The position numbers and the translations under genes were made by a program. Shown piece by piece: positions 9,198 to 19,130 of a stretch of DNA of 64,000 nt. The stretch covers positions 1,488,001-1,552,000 of the forward strand of contig NZ_CAKKNB010000001.1 of the NCBI RefSeq assembly GCF_918741295.1. The letters run 5' to 3'. This stretch comes from Aquabacterium sp. CECT 9606. GTDB lineage: Bacteria; Pseudomonadota; Gammaproteobacteria; Burkholderiales; Burkholderiaceae_C. Within the stretch, counting starts at the first letter, position 1, and each line of letters opens with the position of its first letter. The notes under the pieces are model-generated. The model was not told where the DNA came from. It saw only the letters and a program-made list of their open reading frames with translations, and made no database searches.

Positions 9198-10001
9198 TCA
9201 GCGCGATCGAGAGGCGGGCACGGCCGTCATGGCTGCGCCTTGCGCGCCCTTTTTGGGCAGCAAGGTGACCGGGTCCACGAATCCCTTCGTGGCGGCGATC
9301 TTCGGCAAGCCCGTTTGCTGGTGCAAGGGCGGGGTAGGCCGCTGGCTGACCAGCGTGGTGGTGGCACCGCGCCCCGCCTTGACCAAAGAAGGGGCCACGG
9401 CGATTTGTGCCGGGGCGTTGGGCGTGACGCCGGGCACCCAGTTCGATTTGCTGGTGGACTGGTTGTCGCGCAGGCGCCTGGATGCCTGTTGTGCCCGTTC
9501 GCGGGGGCCAGCCACATTGTCGCCCAGCAGCACCGGCTGTTGTTTGCGGCGCGCTTGCTGGGCCAGTTCATCGCGTTCTTGCGGGCTCAGGGCCTGGTAC
9601 GACGCCCATTTTTTCTGGCGCTCTTCAGGCGACAGCTGTCGGGTCTGCTGGAAGCGCAGGCGCGCCTCGCCACGCTCTTGCGGGGGTAGTTTGGACCATT
9701 GCGTCATGCGCTCTTGCATGCGCTGTTGCTCCTGGGGCGACAGGCTTCCAAAGCGGTTGGCCACGTTCACCCAACGTTCCTTGTTGGATATTTCCATCGT
9801 GGGCCACAGGCCCGCCAAAGGCTGCAGGGCCCGGCGCTGAGACGCTGTGAGCGCACCCCAGGAATTGGAGCCGCTGGATGAGGCGCCGGGCGCCACGGCC
9901 ACCGAGGCATGCTTGGCCGGCGGCGCCGCCACGCTCATCTGCCCGCAAGCCAGGTTCAAACCCAACACCGCCAGTGCCCAGGCCAAGGCGGTCCGTTTCA
10001 T
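9198..10001 (-). CDS. Secreted DUF3106 domain protein
   Basis: 267 residues starting with a signal peptide (MKRTALAWALAVLGLNLACG), so exported to the periplasm; a Cys near residue 19 hints at a possible but weak lipobox. The centre (about residues 65-150) is charged and helical and carries the repeated DUF3106 phrase LSPQEQQRMQERM, LPPQERGEARLR, LSPEERQKKW and LSPQERDEL. This spacing resembles the LTPEQ motifs of CpxP/Spy-type periplasmic stress proteins; that link is my inference. The C-terminal third is low-complexity and Pro/Ala-rich. The start overlaps the stop of DUF3619 in an ATGA, indicating translational coupling within the sigma factor operon. Confidence 0.82.
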   Translation of the reverse strand: MKRTALAWALAVLGLNLACGQMSVAAPPAKHASVAVAPGASSSGSNSWGALTASQRRALQPLAGLWPTMEISNKERWVNVANRFGSLSPQEQQRMQERMTQWSKLPPQERGEARLRFQQTRQLSPEERQKKWASYQALSPQERDELAQQARRKQQPVLLGDNVAGPRERAQQASRRLRDNQSTSKSNWVPGVTPNAPAQIAVAPSLVKAGRGATTTLVSQRPTPPLHQQTGLPKIAATKGFVDPVTLLPKKGAQGAAMTAVPASRSR

Positions 10002-10642
10002 GGCTGCGCCTCGGCCCCGCCGTCGGTGCTCTCGCTGTCATCGCCGGCTGCGGCGTCTGATTCGGTCAGGGTGGCCTCTTCGCCTGCTGCCACGGCAGGT
10101 TCGGCGCTGACGGGTGGTTCGGTCTGCAGGTACTCTTCGAAACCAGGGTCGGCATAGGCCGCGGGCGGCAGGTCATCGGTCAGCAGCGCCATGTCCACAT
10201 CGGAGGCCGCTTGCACCTTTTCAGATTGGTACCAGATGTGGATGCCCCACAGGCCCACCACCAGCGCCAGGGCTGGCAGCGCGGACGCTAGGCGCCAGCC
10301 CCAGGGCAGCGGGCCGTCGTCCATGCCCCGGCCATGTTGCCTGTCGCGGTGCTGCATGCCAGTGCTCCAGCCCGACAGCGAGGCCTGCCCGGACGAGCCG
10401 GATCCGGCCATGCTCACTCCGGCCAACTGGCTGGACGGCACGTATTCGGGGGCCACAGCCACCTGCGGGCGGGCCAGCACGGCGGCACGGACGGCCTGCT
10501 CGCGTGCCACGCGCAAACGCTCGGTGATGTCGTGGGGCAGCGCCTTGGCGGAATCATCCAGACGCGCACTGACGCGCAGGGCAAAACGGGCTTCAATGGC
10601 CTCGATTTGCGCGCTCGACAATGGGGTGTTTGGAGTTTTCAC
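9998..10642 (-). CDS. DUF3619 family single-pass membrane protein, candidate anti-sigma factor
   Basis: About 214 residues with a GTG start (VKTPNTPLSS) 17 bases after the sigma factor stop. The N-terminal 60 residues (SAQIEAIEARFALRVSARL, then LPHDITERLRVAREQAV) look like a cytoplasmic helical domain. One membrane segment lies near residues 115-135 (LASALPALALVVGLWGIHIW), and the C-terminal tail is acidic and Ala/Glu-rich. This layout, immediately downstream of an ECF sigma gene, is what an anti-sigma factor looks like, but no ZAS or RseA motif is visible, so that role is inferred. It overlaps the DUF3106 gene by four bases. Confidence 0.78.
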   Translation of the reverse strand: MKTPNTPLSSAQIEAIEARFALRVSARLDDSAKALPHDITERLRVAREQAVRAAVLARPQVAVAPEYVPSSQLAGVSMAGSGSSGQASLSGWSTGMQHRDRQHGRGMDDGPLPWGWRLASALPALALVVGLWGIHIWYQSEKVQAASDVDMALLTDDLPPAAYADPGFEEYLQTEPPVSAEPAVAAGEEATLTESDAAAGDDSESTDGGAEAQP

Positions 10643-10659
10643 GATGCGACTGTGTTGAT

Positions 10660-11244
10660 TTACAAGGAAATTCCGCGTCCACGCAGGGCTTTGGACAGCG
10701 CCTGAACCGCCCGCGAGCAGTGTGTTTTCACGCTGCCCTCGGAACAACCCATGGCGGCCGCCGTTTCAGCGACGTCCAGTTCCTCCCAGTAACGCAGCAG
10801 GAAGGCTTCCCGTTGACGCGCCGGCAAGTTTCCGACTTCGGCCTCGATGATCTTGAGCGTCTCGCCCCGGCTGGCGGTGTCCTCAGCACCTTCCGTGCCC
10901 GGATCGTCGATCCGCAGGGAGTCCAGCAGGTTGAAATCGCCATCGCCGTCATCGGAGGATGATTCGAAGTCTCCCAGGTTCTGGAAAACGGCATTGCGCA
11001 CTTTTTGGCGGCGAAACCAATCCAGTGTGGCGTTGGACAAAATCCGGGCGAACAGCATGGGCCATTCGTTGGGTGGCCGGTCGGCATAACTCTGGGTCAG
11101 CCGGATCATGGCGTCTTGAACAATGTCCAGTGCCGAGTCCTCATCGCGCACGGCAAAAGCGGTGCGTTTGAACGCGCGGCGCTCAACACTTATCAGGAAG
11201 CTGTTGAGTTCATCGGCGGTGGAGGGACTGGGCAAAGGGGTCAA
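10660..11244 (-). CDS. ECF-type RNA polymerase sigma factor
   Basis: 194-residue sigma-70 family factor with only regions 2 and 4. Region 2 spans about residues 20-90 (DEDSALDIVQDAMIRL, WPMLFARILSNATLDWFRR) and region 4 about 135-190 (LPARQREAFLLRYWEEL, ETAAAMGCSEGSVKTHCSRA as the helix-turn-helix). The acidic linker (SSDDGDGDFN) between them is long. The only plausible start is a TTG at 11244, since the next in-frame ATG falls inside region 2. It heads an operon with DUF3619, DUF3106, RDD and LOG genes. ECF factors usually answer to envelope signals through a membrane anti-sigma, here perhaps DUF3619. Confidence 0.9.
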   Translation of the reverse strand: MTPLPSPSTADELNSFLISVERRAFKRTAFAVRDEDSALDIVQDAMIRLTQSYADRPPNEWPMLFARILSNATLDWFRRQKVRNAVFQNLGDFESSSDDGDGDFNLLDSLRIDDPGTEGAEDTASRGETLKIIEAEVGNLPARQREAFLLRYWEELDVAETAAAMGCSEGSVKTHCSRAVQALSKALRGRGISL

Positions 11245-11504
11245 GACGCGAAGACTTGGGCGCCAGATCGGCGAGCGCGGATTATGGCACTGGCGTGCAG
11301 ACTTTTCGGTGCGATAATGTTGGTCTTTGCGTCATCCCGATCTGGCCTGAATCGTCACCCCAACCGGTTTCGGTGGCAGGCCGCGCAGGCTCCAAATCCG
11401 CCTCACAAGGGCGAGCACGCTGGTGATCCGTCACCGCAGATGCTGTTTGAGGAGGGGCACCGATCGTTTTTCGTTAGAGAAAATCCGAAAGGTCTTTTTA
11501 CATC
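11245..11504. promoter_or_regulatory. Divergent promoter region between the sigma factor and ilvI
   Basis: 260 bases without a gene. On the plus strand GATAAT at 11313-11318 is a possible -10 box for ilvI, but no good -35 box lies 16-18 bases upstream. On the minus strand CATAAT near 11284 could serve the sigma factor. I looked for a branched-chain amino acid leader peptide and a terminator hairpin before ilvI and saw neither. AAAGG at about 11487-11491, 12-13 bases before ATG 11505, is the probable ilvI ribosome-binding site. Confidence 0.4.
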
Positions 11505-13244
11505 ATGGACATGTCTACTCCCACCACGCCCGAAGTCCTCAATGGCTCCGACATCCTGGTCCGCTGCCTGCAGGCCGAAGGTGTCAAGTACATGTGGGGC
11601 TACCCCGGCGGCGCCGTTCTGTACATTTACGACGCCCTCTACAAACAAGACACCATCCAGCACGTGCTGGTGCGCCACGAACAGGCCGCCGTCCACGCTG
11701 CTGACGGCTATGCGCGCGCCACTGGCGACGTCGGCGTTGCCCTCGTCACCTCCGGTCCCGGCGTGACCAATGCCATCACCGGCATCGCCACGGCCTACAT
11801 GGACTCGATCCCCATGGTGATCATCACCGGCCAGGTGCCCACGCCCGCGATTGGCCTGGACGCTTTCCAGGAATGTGACACCGTCGGCATCACGCGCCCC
11901 ATCGTCAAGCACAACTTCCTGGTCAAGGATGTTGCCGACCTGGCCATCACCTTGAAGAAGGCCTTCCACATTGCCCGCACCGGCCGTCCCGGCCCCGTGG
12001 TGGTCGATGTGCCGAAAGACGTCTCCCTCAACAAGACCGCGTTCAGCTACCCTGAAACGGTTGAAATGCGTTCGTACAACCCGGTGCGCAAGGGCCATGG
12101 CGGGCAAATCCGCAAGGCCGTGCAGCTGCTGCTGGCGGCCAAGCGCCCCTACATCTACACCGGTGGCGGCGTCATCCTGGCCAATGCGGCGGCTGAACTG
12201 CGCGAGCTGGTCAACCTGCTGGGCTACCCCACCACCAGCACCCTGATGGGTCTGGGTGCCATCGCCGCTTCTGACAAGACCTTCCTGGGCATGCTGGGCA
12301 TGCATGGCACGTACGAGGCCAACATGACCATGCAAAGCGCCGATGTGGTGCTGGCCGTGGGTGCCCGCTTCGACGACCGCGTGATCGGCAATCCCAAGCA
12401 CTTTGCCCAGGTCGAACGCAAGATCATCCACATCGACATCGATCCCTCCAGCATCTCCAAGCGCGTCAAGGTCGACATCCCGATCGTGGGCGACGTCAAG
12501 GACGTGTTGCAAGAGCTGATTGCCCAGATCAAGGACTCGACCCAACGCGCCGACCCGAACGCCCTGGCCGCGTGGTGGAACCAGGTCAATGAGTGGAAGA
12601 AGCGCGAGTGCCTGAAGTACAAAACGTCTGATGAGGTCATCAAGCCCCAGTTCGTGGTCGAAACACTGGCCAGGCTGACCCGTGGCACCGACTGCTACGT
12701 GACGTCGGACGTGGGCCAGCACCAGATGTTCGCGGCGCAGTTCTACCCGTTTGACGAACCCCGCCGCTGGATCAATTCCGGTGGCCTGGGCACGATGGGC
12801 GTGGGTCTGCCTTACGCCATGGGCATCAAGCTGGCCAAGCCCGACGCCGACGTGTTCTGCGTGACCGGCGAAGGCTCGATCCAGATGTGCATCCAGGAGC
12901 TGTCGACCTGCCTGCAGTACCAGACCCCGGTCAAGGTGCTGTCGCTGAACAACCGCTACCTGGGCATGGTGCGCCAGTGGCAGCAGCTGGACTACGGCAG
13001 CCGCTACTCGCACAGCTACATGGACGCGCTGCCCGATTTCGTGAAGCTGGCCGAGGCCTATGGCCACGTCGGCATGCTGATCGAGCGCCCGGGTGACGTG
13101 GAGGGTGCATTGCGCGAAGCCATCAAGCTGAAGGACCGCACGGTGTTCCTGGACATCCGCACCGACCCGACGGAAAACGTCTGGCCCATGGTGAAGGCTG
13201 GCCAGGGCATTTCCGAGATGCTGCTGGGTTCCGAAGACCTGTAA
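11505..13244 (+). CDS. ilvI: Acetolactate synthase, large (catalytic) subunit
   Basis: Thiamine-diphosphate enzyme that condenses pyruvate with pyruvate or 2-oxobutyrate, the first common step of valine, leucine and isoleucine synthesis. 579 residues, normal for the family. [15 protein letters not shown] and [16 protein letters not shown] carry the N-terminal TPP site with the catalytic Glu. The middle domain has [12 protein letters not shown] for FAD binding, and the C-terminal domain has [14 protein letters not shown] and [13 protein letters not shown] for Mg-TPP. It is the first gene of ilvI-ilvH-ilvC. An in-frame ATG two codons downstream (MSTPTTPEV) is an alternative start. Confidence 0.96.
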   Translation: MDMSTPTTPEVLNGSDILVRCLQAEGVKYMWGYPGGAVLYIYDALYKQDTIQHVLVRHEQAAVHAADGYARATGDVGVALVTSGPGVTNAITGIATAYMDSIPMVIITGQVPTPAIGLDAFQECDTVGITRPIVKHNFLVKDVADLAITLKKAFHIARTGRPGPVVVDVPKDVSLNKTAFSYPETVEMRSYNPVRKGHGGQIRKAVQLLLAAKRPYIYTGGGVILANAAAELRELVNLLGYPTTSTLMGLGAIAASDKTFLGMLGMHGTYEANMTMQSADVVLAVGARFDDRVIGNPKHFAQVERKIIHIDIDPSSISKRVKVDIPIVGDVKDVLQELIAQIKDSTQRADPNALAAWWNQVNEWKKRECLKYKTSDEVIKPQFVVETLARLTRGTDCYVTSDVGQHQMFAAQFYPFDEPRRWINSGGLGTMGVGLPYAMGIKLAKPDADVFCVTGEGSIQMCIQELSTCLQYQTPVKVLSLNNRYLGMVRQWQQLDYGSRYSHSYMDALPDFVKLAEAYGHVGMLIERPGDVEGALREAIKLKDRTVFLDIRTDPTENVWPMVKAGQGISEMLLGSEDL

Positions 13245-13302
13245 GGCTTTATCTTCCCGGCCTTTGCAAGAGGGTCGCAGCCAGGTGCTTGCCGGTGCCT
13301 GC

Positions 13303-13387
13303 GCGGGCGGTTTCTCAAGCGATGCCGGGGTTTCAACACTCCTGATTCATCGAACAACGTGGCCACGGCCATCGGGTTACCGCCCGC
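13303..13387 (+). repeat. Long-range inverted repeat in the ilvI-ilvH spacer
   Basis: GCGGGCGGT at 13303-13311 is the perfect reverse complement of ACCGCCCGC at 13379-13387, enclosing 67 bases. It lies in an unusually long 173-base spacer between two genes that are otherwise co-transcribed. The RNA could fold into a stem ending 30 bases before the ilvH start. There is no T tract. Confidence 0.4.
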
Positions 13388-13417
13388 TGGCTCAAGAGCG
13401 CGAAGGACGATAACGAC

Positions 13418-13909
13418 ATGAAACACATCATTGCATTGCTGCTTGAAAACGAACCCGGCGCGCTGTCGCGCGTGGTCGGCTTGTTTTCCGCCCGGGGCTA
13501 CAACATCGAGAGCCTGACCGTGGCCACCACCGAGGACGCCTCCCTGTCGCGCATGACCATCGTCACCAGCGGCTCGGATGACGTGATCGAACAGATCACC
13601 AAGCACCTCAACCGTTTGATCGAAGTCGTCAAGGTCGTCGACCTGTCCGAAGGTCCTTACACCGAGCGTGAGCTGATGCTCATCAAGGTGCGCGCCGTGG
13701 GCAAGGAACGCGAAGAGATGAAGCGCATGGCCGACATCTTCCGCGGCCGCATCATCGACGTGACCGACAAGACCTACACCATTGAATTGACGGGCGACGC
13801 CTCGAAGCTCGATGCCTTCATCGAAGCCATCGACCGCGCTGCCATCCTAGAAACCGTGCGCACCGGGACCAGCGGGATCGGGCGTGGCGAGCGCATCTTG
13901 CGCGTCTGA
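13418..13909 (+). CDS. ilvH: Acetolactate synthase, small (regulatory) subunit
   Basis: Regulatory partner of IlvI that raises its activity and confers valine feedback inhibition. 163 residues: an N-terminal ACT domain (MKHIIALLLENEPGALSRVVGLF, residues 1-75, quoted in part as LLENEPGALSRV) with NIESLTVATTED, then a C-terminal ACT-like domain (ERELMLIKVRA onward). An AAGGA lies 10 bases upstream of the ATG. It is 173 bases after ilvI and 69 bases before ilvC on the same strand. Confidence 0.96.
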   Translation: MKHIIALLLENEPGALSRVVGLFSARGYNIESLTVATTEDASLSRMTIVTSGSDDVIEQITKHLNRLIEVVKVVDLSEGPYTERELMLIKVRAVGKEREEMKRMADIFRGRIIDVTDKTYTIELTGDASKLDAFIEAIDRAAILETVRTGTSGIGRGERILRV

Positions 13910-13957
13910 TCTTTCCCGCTTTTCCTCAGCTGTTTTCAGCACCCCCCATTCAACTGA

Positions 13958-14995
<1,038 letters not shown>

Positions 14996-15020
14996 TCAAC
15001 GATCAGCGCTTGAATCCAAA

Positions 15021-15048
15021 GCCGCCTGGGTAACCCGGCGGCTTTTTT
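15021..15048 (+). terminator. Intrinsic terminator after ilvC
   Basis: GCCGCC-T-GGG, loop TAA, CCC-GGCGGC at 15021-15042 (nine pairs, one bulge) followed by six T at 15043-15048. Its last base touches the end of the convergent transglutaminase-like gene. Confidence 0.88.
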
Positions 15049-15632
15049 CATGGCAGGATTTCGATGTCAGGGTAGTGCTTGAAGAACTCCTCGGTGGATT
15101 TGGCTGAGCTCAGCGACTCGATGACAACGGGCAAAGGCTCGGGCCAGATCTCCGGGAAATCACACTCCTGAGGCAATTCAATGGCAAAAGCGAGCTGCTC
15201 CGCCGGTGGATGGAACTGAGCCGATACCCCGGGCTTGTTGCCCCGAGCATCGACGCGGTACCAGCAGTGCTCGCGCAGGTGCACCGCGTTCAGGCCGTGC
15301 AGGCAAAACGGCCCGCCGCCAGGGTTCACGGCCAGGCGTTGGTAGCACAGCCCGGTGGGAATGCCTTTGCACCGCAAAAGGGCGGCCAGCAGGTGGCTTT
15401 TGGCGTAGCAGTAGCCGGTGCGGTGGGCCAGCACGTCGGACGCCCGCACGGTGACGGGGTTCAGTTTGAAATCACCGCTGTGCTGGATGTGGTCGCGCAC
15501 GAACTCGAAACAACGTTGGGCGATGTCCGTGTCGGTCAGGCAACCCTGGGCCAACTCGTTCGCCTTGGCGATGATGGCCGGGTGCTCGTGGTCGATGAAT
15601 TCGCTGGACCGCAGGTAAGGTGTCAAGGGCAT
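15048..15632 (-). CDS. Transglutaminase-like cysteine protease fold protein
   Basis: 194-residue cytoplasmic protein with a complete papain-like transglutaminase-core triad: Cys in HRTGYCYAKSHLLAALLR (about residue 73), His in CLHGLNAV (about 108) and Asp in YRVDARGNK (about 126). Bacterial members of this family are amidases, proteases or of unknown role; no specific substrate can be inferred. There is no signal peptide. It is monocistronic and converges on ilvC, sharing the terminator area. Confidence 0.83.
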   Translation of the reverse strand: MPLTPYLRSSEFIDHEHPAIIAKANELAQGCLTDTDIAQRCFEFVRDHIQHSGDFKLNPVTVRASDVLAHRTGYCYAKSHLLAALLRCKGIPTGLCYQRLAVNPGGGPFCLHGLNAVHLREHCWYRVDARGNKPGVSAQFHPPAEQLAFAIELPQECDFPEIWPEPLPVVIESLSSAKSTEEFFKHYPDIEILP

Positions 15633-15785
15633 GGTTGTTTCAGGGCGGAATGACGGCGCTGGGCAAATCTGTCACGATCAAGCTCAGCCGCGAGGGTAAC
15701 GGCGCAAGGGTAACGGTTTACCCAGCTTTACACCGGGTTGACCCGCCCTTGTCGGCATGATGGCGCGTCCCCACGTTGAATACCC

Positions 15786-16424
15786 ATGAACTCCACAAGC
15801 ATTGTCACGCTGGCCTTGAGGCAACTGATGGTAGCCGCTGCCTTGATGCTGCTGTCAGGGGCATTCGGCCTGCCGGTGCCGGTTCAGCCTGGCATGGCCC
15901 AGGCCGCCAGGCTGGAAGGGCAGGGCTTTGACGACACCCTGGTGCTGTCTGACCGCACCCTGCGTCTCAACGGCCTGGGTTTGAGGGGCGTCGCCTGGGT
16001 CAAGGCCTTTGTGGCGGGGCTTTACCTTTCCGCCCCCTCCAAAGAGGCTTCGCAGATTCTGGCCATGCAAGGCCCCAAGCGCCTGCGTTTGAAGGTCATG
16101 CTGGAGGCGCCCAGCATCGAGATGACCAAATCCATGCGCCGGGGCGTGCAGCGCAACGAGCCGGCCGAGATGCATGCCCAGTTGCGTGACCGCGTCGAGG
16201 TGCTGGCCGCGGGTCTGGACAGCATCGGCATGTTCCGCCCGGGCGATGTGCTTGACCTGGATTTCGCGCCAGGCCAGGGCACGCAGTTGGTGCTCAATGG
16301 CAAGGCCGTGGCCAAGCCCATCGCTGGCGACGATTTCTACCGCGCCATCTTGAAGATCTTCATTGGCGAGCGGCCGGTGGACAAACGCATGAAGGCGGGG
16401 TTGTTGCGTGGATCCGCTGTCTGA
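15786..16424 (+). CDS. Exported chalcone isomerase-like protein
   Basis: 212 residues with an N-terminal signal peptide (AALMLLSGAFGLPVPVQPGMAQA, cleavage after about residue 37, quoted in part as ALMLLSGAFGLPVP). The rest matches the chalcone-isomerase fold (PF16036): LRLNGLGLRGVAWVKAFVAGLYL, KRLRLKVML, GMFRPGDVLDLDF and KPIAGDDFYRAILKIFIGERP. Bacterial members are not flavonoid enzymes as far as known; fatty-acid binding has been shown for some plant homologues. Its 3' end overlaps xerD by 17 bases in another frame, so the two are probably co-transcribed. Confidence 0.8.
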   Translation: MNSTSIVTLALRQLMVAAALMLLSGAFGLPVPVQPGMAQAARLEGQGFDDTLVLSDRTLRLNGLGLRGVAWVKAFVAGLYLSAPSKEASQILAMQGPKRLRLKVMLEAPSIEMTKSMRRGVQRNEPAEMHAQLRDRVEVLAAGLDSIGMFRPGDVLDLDFAPGQGTQLVLNGKAVAKPIAGDDFYRAILKIFIGERPVDKRMKAGLLRGSAV

Positions 16425-17328
16425 CGAAACGCGGGCGTCCGACGACCCGCACCTGCACCGCTTCATCGATGCCCTGTGGCTGGAAGATGGCCTGAGCGCC
16501 AACAGCCTGGCCGCGTACCGGCGTGATTTGGCGGGCCTGGCGGTCTGGCTGGCCAGTCAGCCACACGCGCCCACCCTGATCCAGGCCCGTGAAACTGACC
16601 TGCAAGCTTACGCCGCGCATCGCCATGCTGAGTCCAAGCCCACCTCGGTCGGCCGGCGTTTGAGCGTGTTCCGGCGGTTTTACCGTTGGGCTCTGCGTGA
16701 AGGGCTGACCACGCAAGACCCGACGCTACGCATGGACGCACCCCGCCAGCGCTTGCGCACGCCTGGCACCTTGACCGAGCAGCAGGTGGAAGCCTTGCTG
16801 GCTGCCCCCGATGCCGACGAGACACTGGGCCTGCGCGACCGCGCCATGCTGGAGCTGATGTACGCCAGTGGCCTGCGCGTGAGTGAACTGGTCGAGCTCA
16901 AGACCGTGCATGTGGGCCTGAACGAAGGCGTGCTGCGCATCACCGGCAAGGGCAGCAAGGAGCGGCTGGTGCCCTTTGGCGCGGAGGCGGGCGTCTGGCT
17001 GCAGCGCTACCTGATCGATTCACGCGCCTTCATCCTGAATGGGCAAAGCAGCGATGCCTTGTTTGTCACGGCGCGCGGCGGACCGATGACGCGGCAGATG
17101 TTCTGGAAGCTGGTCAAGAAGTACGCGGTGCTGTCGGGCATCAGCCAGGCCTTGTCCCCCCACACTTTGCGCCATGCCTTTGCCACGCATTTGCTGAACC
17201 ATGGCGCAGATCTGCGCGTGGTGCAGATGCTCCTGGGCCATGCCGATATTTCAACCACGCAGGTGTACACCCATGTGGCGCGCGAGCGGCTGCGCCTGTT
17301 GCACGCGCAGCACCATCCGCGCGGTTGA
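16408..17328 (+). CDS. xerD: Site-specific tyrosine recombinase XerD
   Basis: Recombinase that, with XerC at dif, resolves chromosome dimers under FtsK control. 306 residues. The N-terminal SAM-like domain covers about 10-100. The catalytic set is complete: Arg157 (SGLRVSELVEL), Lys184 (GKGSKERLVPFG), His252 and Arg255 (HTLRHAFATHLL), His (LGHADISTTQ) and the nucleophile Tyr287 (QVYTHVARERL). The GTG start lies inside the end of the upstream chalcone-isomerase-like gene, with AAGGCGGGG about ten bases before it. XerC versus XerD rests on overall resemblance and the standard 300-residue length. Confidence 0.9.
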   Translation: MDPLSDETRASDDPHLHRFIDALWLEDGLSANSLAAYRRDLAGLAVWLASQPHAPTLIQARETDLQAYAAHRHAESKPTSVGRRLSVFRRFYRWALREGLTTQDPTLRMDAPRQRLRTPGTLTEQQVEALLAAPDADETLGLRDRAMLELMYASGLRVSELVELKTVHVGLNEGVLRITGKGSKERLVPFGAEAGVWLQRYLIDSRAFILNGQSSDALFVTARGGPMTRQMFWKLVKKYAVLSGISQALSPHTLRHAFATHLLNHGADLRVVQMLLGHADISTTQVYTHVARERLRLLHAQHHPRG

Positions 17329-17333
17329 TTCAT

Positions 17334-18155
17334 TCAGCTTGGCTTGGGTGGCACAGGCTCGTTTTTTGAAGTCCAGAACTGTTCCAGCGCGTACAGCTCT
17401 TCTTCTTCGAAACCGGCGGCGCGGCGGGCTTCCAAGTTGAAGGGGCCTTTGAGCCGGGGCGCACTGAACGCCGTTGCAAGCTCCGCATAAGTCGACAGCG
17501 GATCGAGGCCTCGGTCGGCACAGAGAACCCGGTACCACTTGTTGCCCACGGCCACGTGCCCGATTTCATCCCTCAAGATGATGTCCAGGATGTCGGCGCC
17601 GCGCTGATCGTCAATCGTCAAGAGCTTGGCCTTGATGGGCGGCGATGCATCGAGCCCGCGCGCTTCCATGGTTCGTGGCACCAGAGCGATGCGGGCGAGC
17701 ATGTCGCCCTTTGTTTTTTCTGCCATCTCCCAAAGCGAGTTGTGCGCCGGGAAGTGGCCATAGTCAAAGCCCAGGCTCACCAGGTGATCACGAAGCAGGG
17801 TGAAGTGCAGCGCCTCTTCCCGGGCCACGCCCAGCCAGTCCATGTAGAACTCATCGGGCATGCCCGAAAAACGCCAGGCCAGGTCCAGCGCCAGATCGAT
17901 CGCGTTGAGCTCGATGTGGGCGAGCGCGTGGATGAGCGCGGCGTGGCCCTCCGGATTGCGCACTGAACGCGTTTTGAGTTGCGTGTGTGGCACCAGCTCA
18001 GGGCGAGAGGGGCGGCCAGGGATGCCTGCGGGCTCCGCCAAAATGTCGGCCGAACCAGGATCGCCACTCAAGTCGAGCCCCATGGTGCCCCTGGCTTTGG
18101 CTTCAGGGTCCCGGGTCAGCAACAGCCCGAGGGCCTGGCTCCGCAGGGTGTTCAT
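17334..18155 (-). CDS. DUF455 ferritin-like domain protein
   Basis: 273 residues of the DUF455 family, which has a ferritin-like four-helix fold. Candidate di-metal ligands lie in [22 protein letters not shown] and [15 protein letters not shown] (Glu and His of the ExxH type). The function is not established; the fold suggests an oxygen- or metal-dependent enzyme. The start overlaps the uppP stop by four bases (ATGA), so translation is likely coupled to uppP. It converges with xerD with only five bases between stops. Confidence 0.83.
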   Translation of the reverse strand: MNTLRSQALGLLLTRDPEAKARGTMGLDLSGDPGSADILAEPAGIPGRPSRPELVPHTQLKTRSVRNPEGHAALIHALAHIELNAIDLALDLAWRFSGMPDEFYMDWLGVAREEALHFTLLRDHLVSLGFDYGHFPAHNSLWEMAEKTKGDMLARIALVPRTMEARGLDASPPIKAKLLTIDDQRGADILDIILRDEIGHVAVGNKWYRVLCADRGLDPLSTYAELATAFSAPRLKGPFNLEARRAAGFEEEELYALEQFWTSKNEPVPPKPS

Positions 18156-19000
18156 TCAGCCCACGTGATCCAGCCCTGGTGTGCTGACACCAGCACCAGC
18201 ACGCCGAACGCGATCCGATACCAGGCAAAGGGCACGAAATTGTGGGTGGCCACATAGCGCAGCAACCAGCGCACACAGACCCAGGCCGACAGGAAGGAGA
18301 ACGCCAGGCCGACGCCGAACAGCGGCAGGTCGTCCATCGACAGCAGGGCGCGTTCTTTGTAGAGGCTGTACAGGCCCGCACCGACCAGCGTCGGGATGCC
18401 CAGGAAGAAGCTGAATTCGGTGGAGGCTTTACGCGACAAGCCCAGGAACATGCCGCCGATGATGGTGGCGCCCGAACGGCTGGTGCCGGGAATCATGCCC
18501 AGGCACTGGATGCAACCCACTTTGAAGGCATCGAGCAGGCTCATGTCATCCACGGTTTCAACACGGTAGTGGCTGGTGCCGGTTTTGGAGGCCCGACGCT
18601 CGGCCCACAAGATGATCAGGCCGCCGACGATGAAGGCGCTGGCCACCACCGGGGCGTTGAACAAATGCGCCTTGATGACTTTGCCGAAAGCCAGACCCAG
18701 GATGGCTGCCGGCAAGAAGCCGATGATGACGTTGAGCGCAAACCTTTGAGCGCGGGGCTCCGATCCAAGGCCGGTGACGGTGTCGCGCAAACGCTGCCAG
18801 TACACCAGCACGATGGCGAAAATGGCGCCCGACTGGATGGCGATGTCGAATACCTTGGCCTTGTCGGCACCCACGTTGGACTGGAAGTCGAGCAGCGATC
18901 CCGCCAGGATCAGGTGCCCGGTGCTGGAGATGGGCAGGAACTCGGTCAGCCCCTCGACGATGCCCATCAACACGGCTTTGAAAAACAGCAAGGTATCCAC
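18152..19000 (-). CDS. uppP: Undecaprenyl-diphosphatase
   Basis: Integral membrane phosphatase that recycles undecaprenyl pyrophosphate to the monophosphate carrier for peptidoglycan and O-antigen; overexpression gives bacitracin resistance. About 282 residues and eight membrane segments. Both signature regions are present: [20 protein letters not shown] near the N-terminus and [16 protein letters not shown] in the middle (Glu, Ser and Arg of the active site). I use GTG 19000 ([13 protein letters not shown]), with AGGA eight bases upstream; the frame is open further but unrelated to the family. The stop overlaps the DUF455 start. Confidence 0.94.
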   Translation of the reverse strand: MDTLLFFKAVLMGIVEGLTEFLPISSTGHLILAGSLLDFQSNVGADKAKVFDIAIQSGAIFAIVLVYWQRLRDTVTGLGSEPRAQRFALNVIIGFLPAAILGLAFGKVIKAHLFNAPVVASAFIVGGLIILWAERRASKTGTSHYRVETVDDMSLLDAFKVGCIQCLGMIPGTSRSGATIIGGMFLGLSRKASTEFSFFLGIPTLVGAGLYSLYKERALLSMDDLPLFGVGLAFSFLSAWVCVRWLLRYVATHNFVPFAWYRIAFGVLVLVSAHQGWITWAE

Positions 19001-19130
19001 GTCGGCAAGTCCTGTGTTGCAAGCAAAGCGGCATCTTAGGGCAGGGCAGACGGCCCAAGCCCCCAAGCGCATCTGTAGAAATTGACCTCTGGCACCCTTG
19101 GTTGGGGGGGTCTTGTCTACACTTCGCCAC

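Noticed and set aside
11245-11504. Attenuator or leader peptide before ilvI
   Set aside because: No short frame rich in Ile, Val or Leu and no terminator hairpin with a T tract.
11403-13067. A 554-codon open frame antisense to ilvI
   Set aside because: His/Gln/Gly-rich product typical of reading the complement of a GC-rich gene; ilvI is unambiguous on the other strand.
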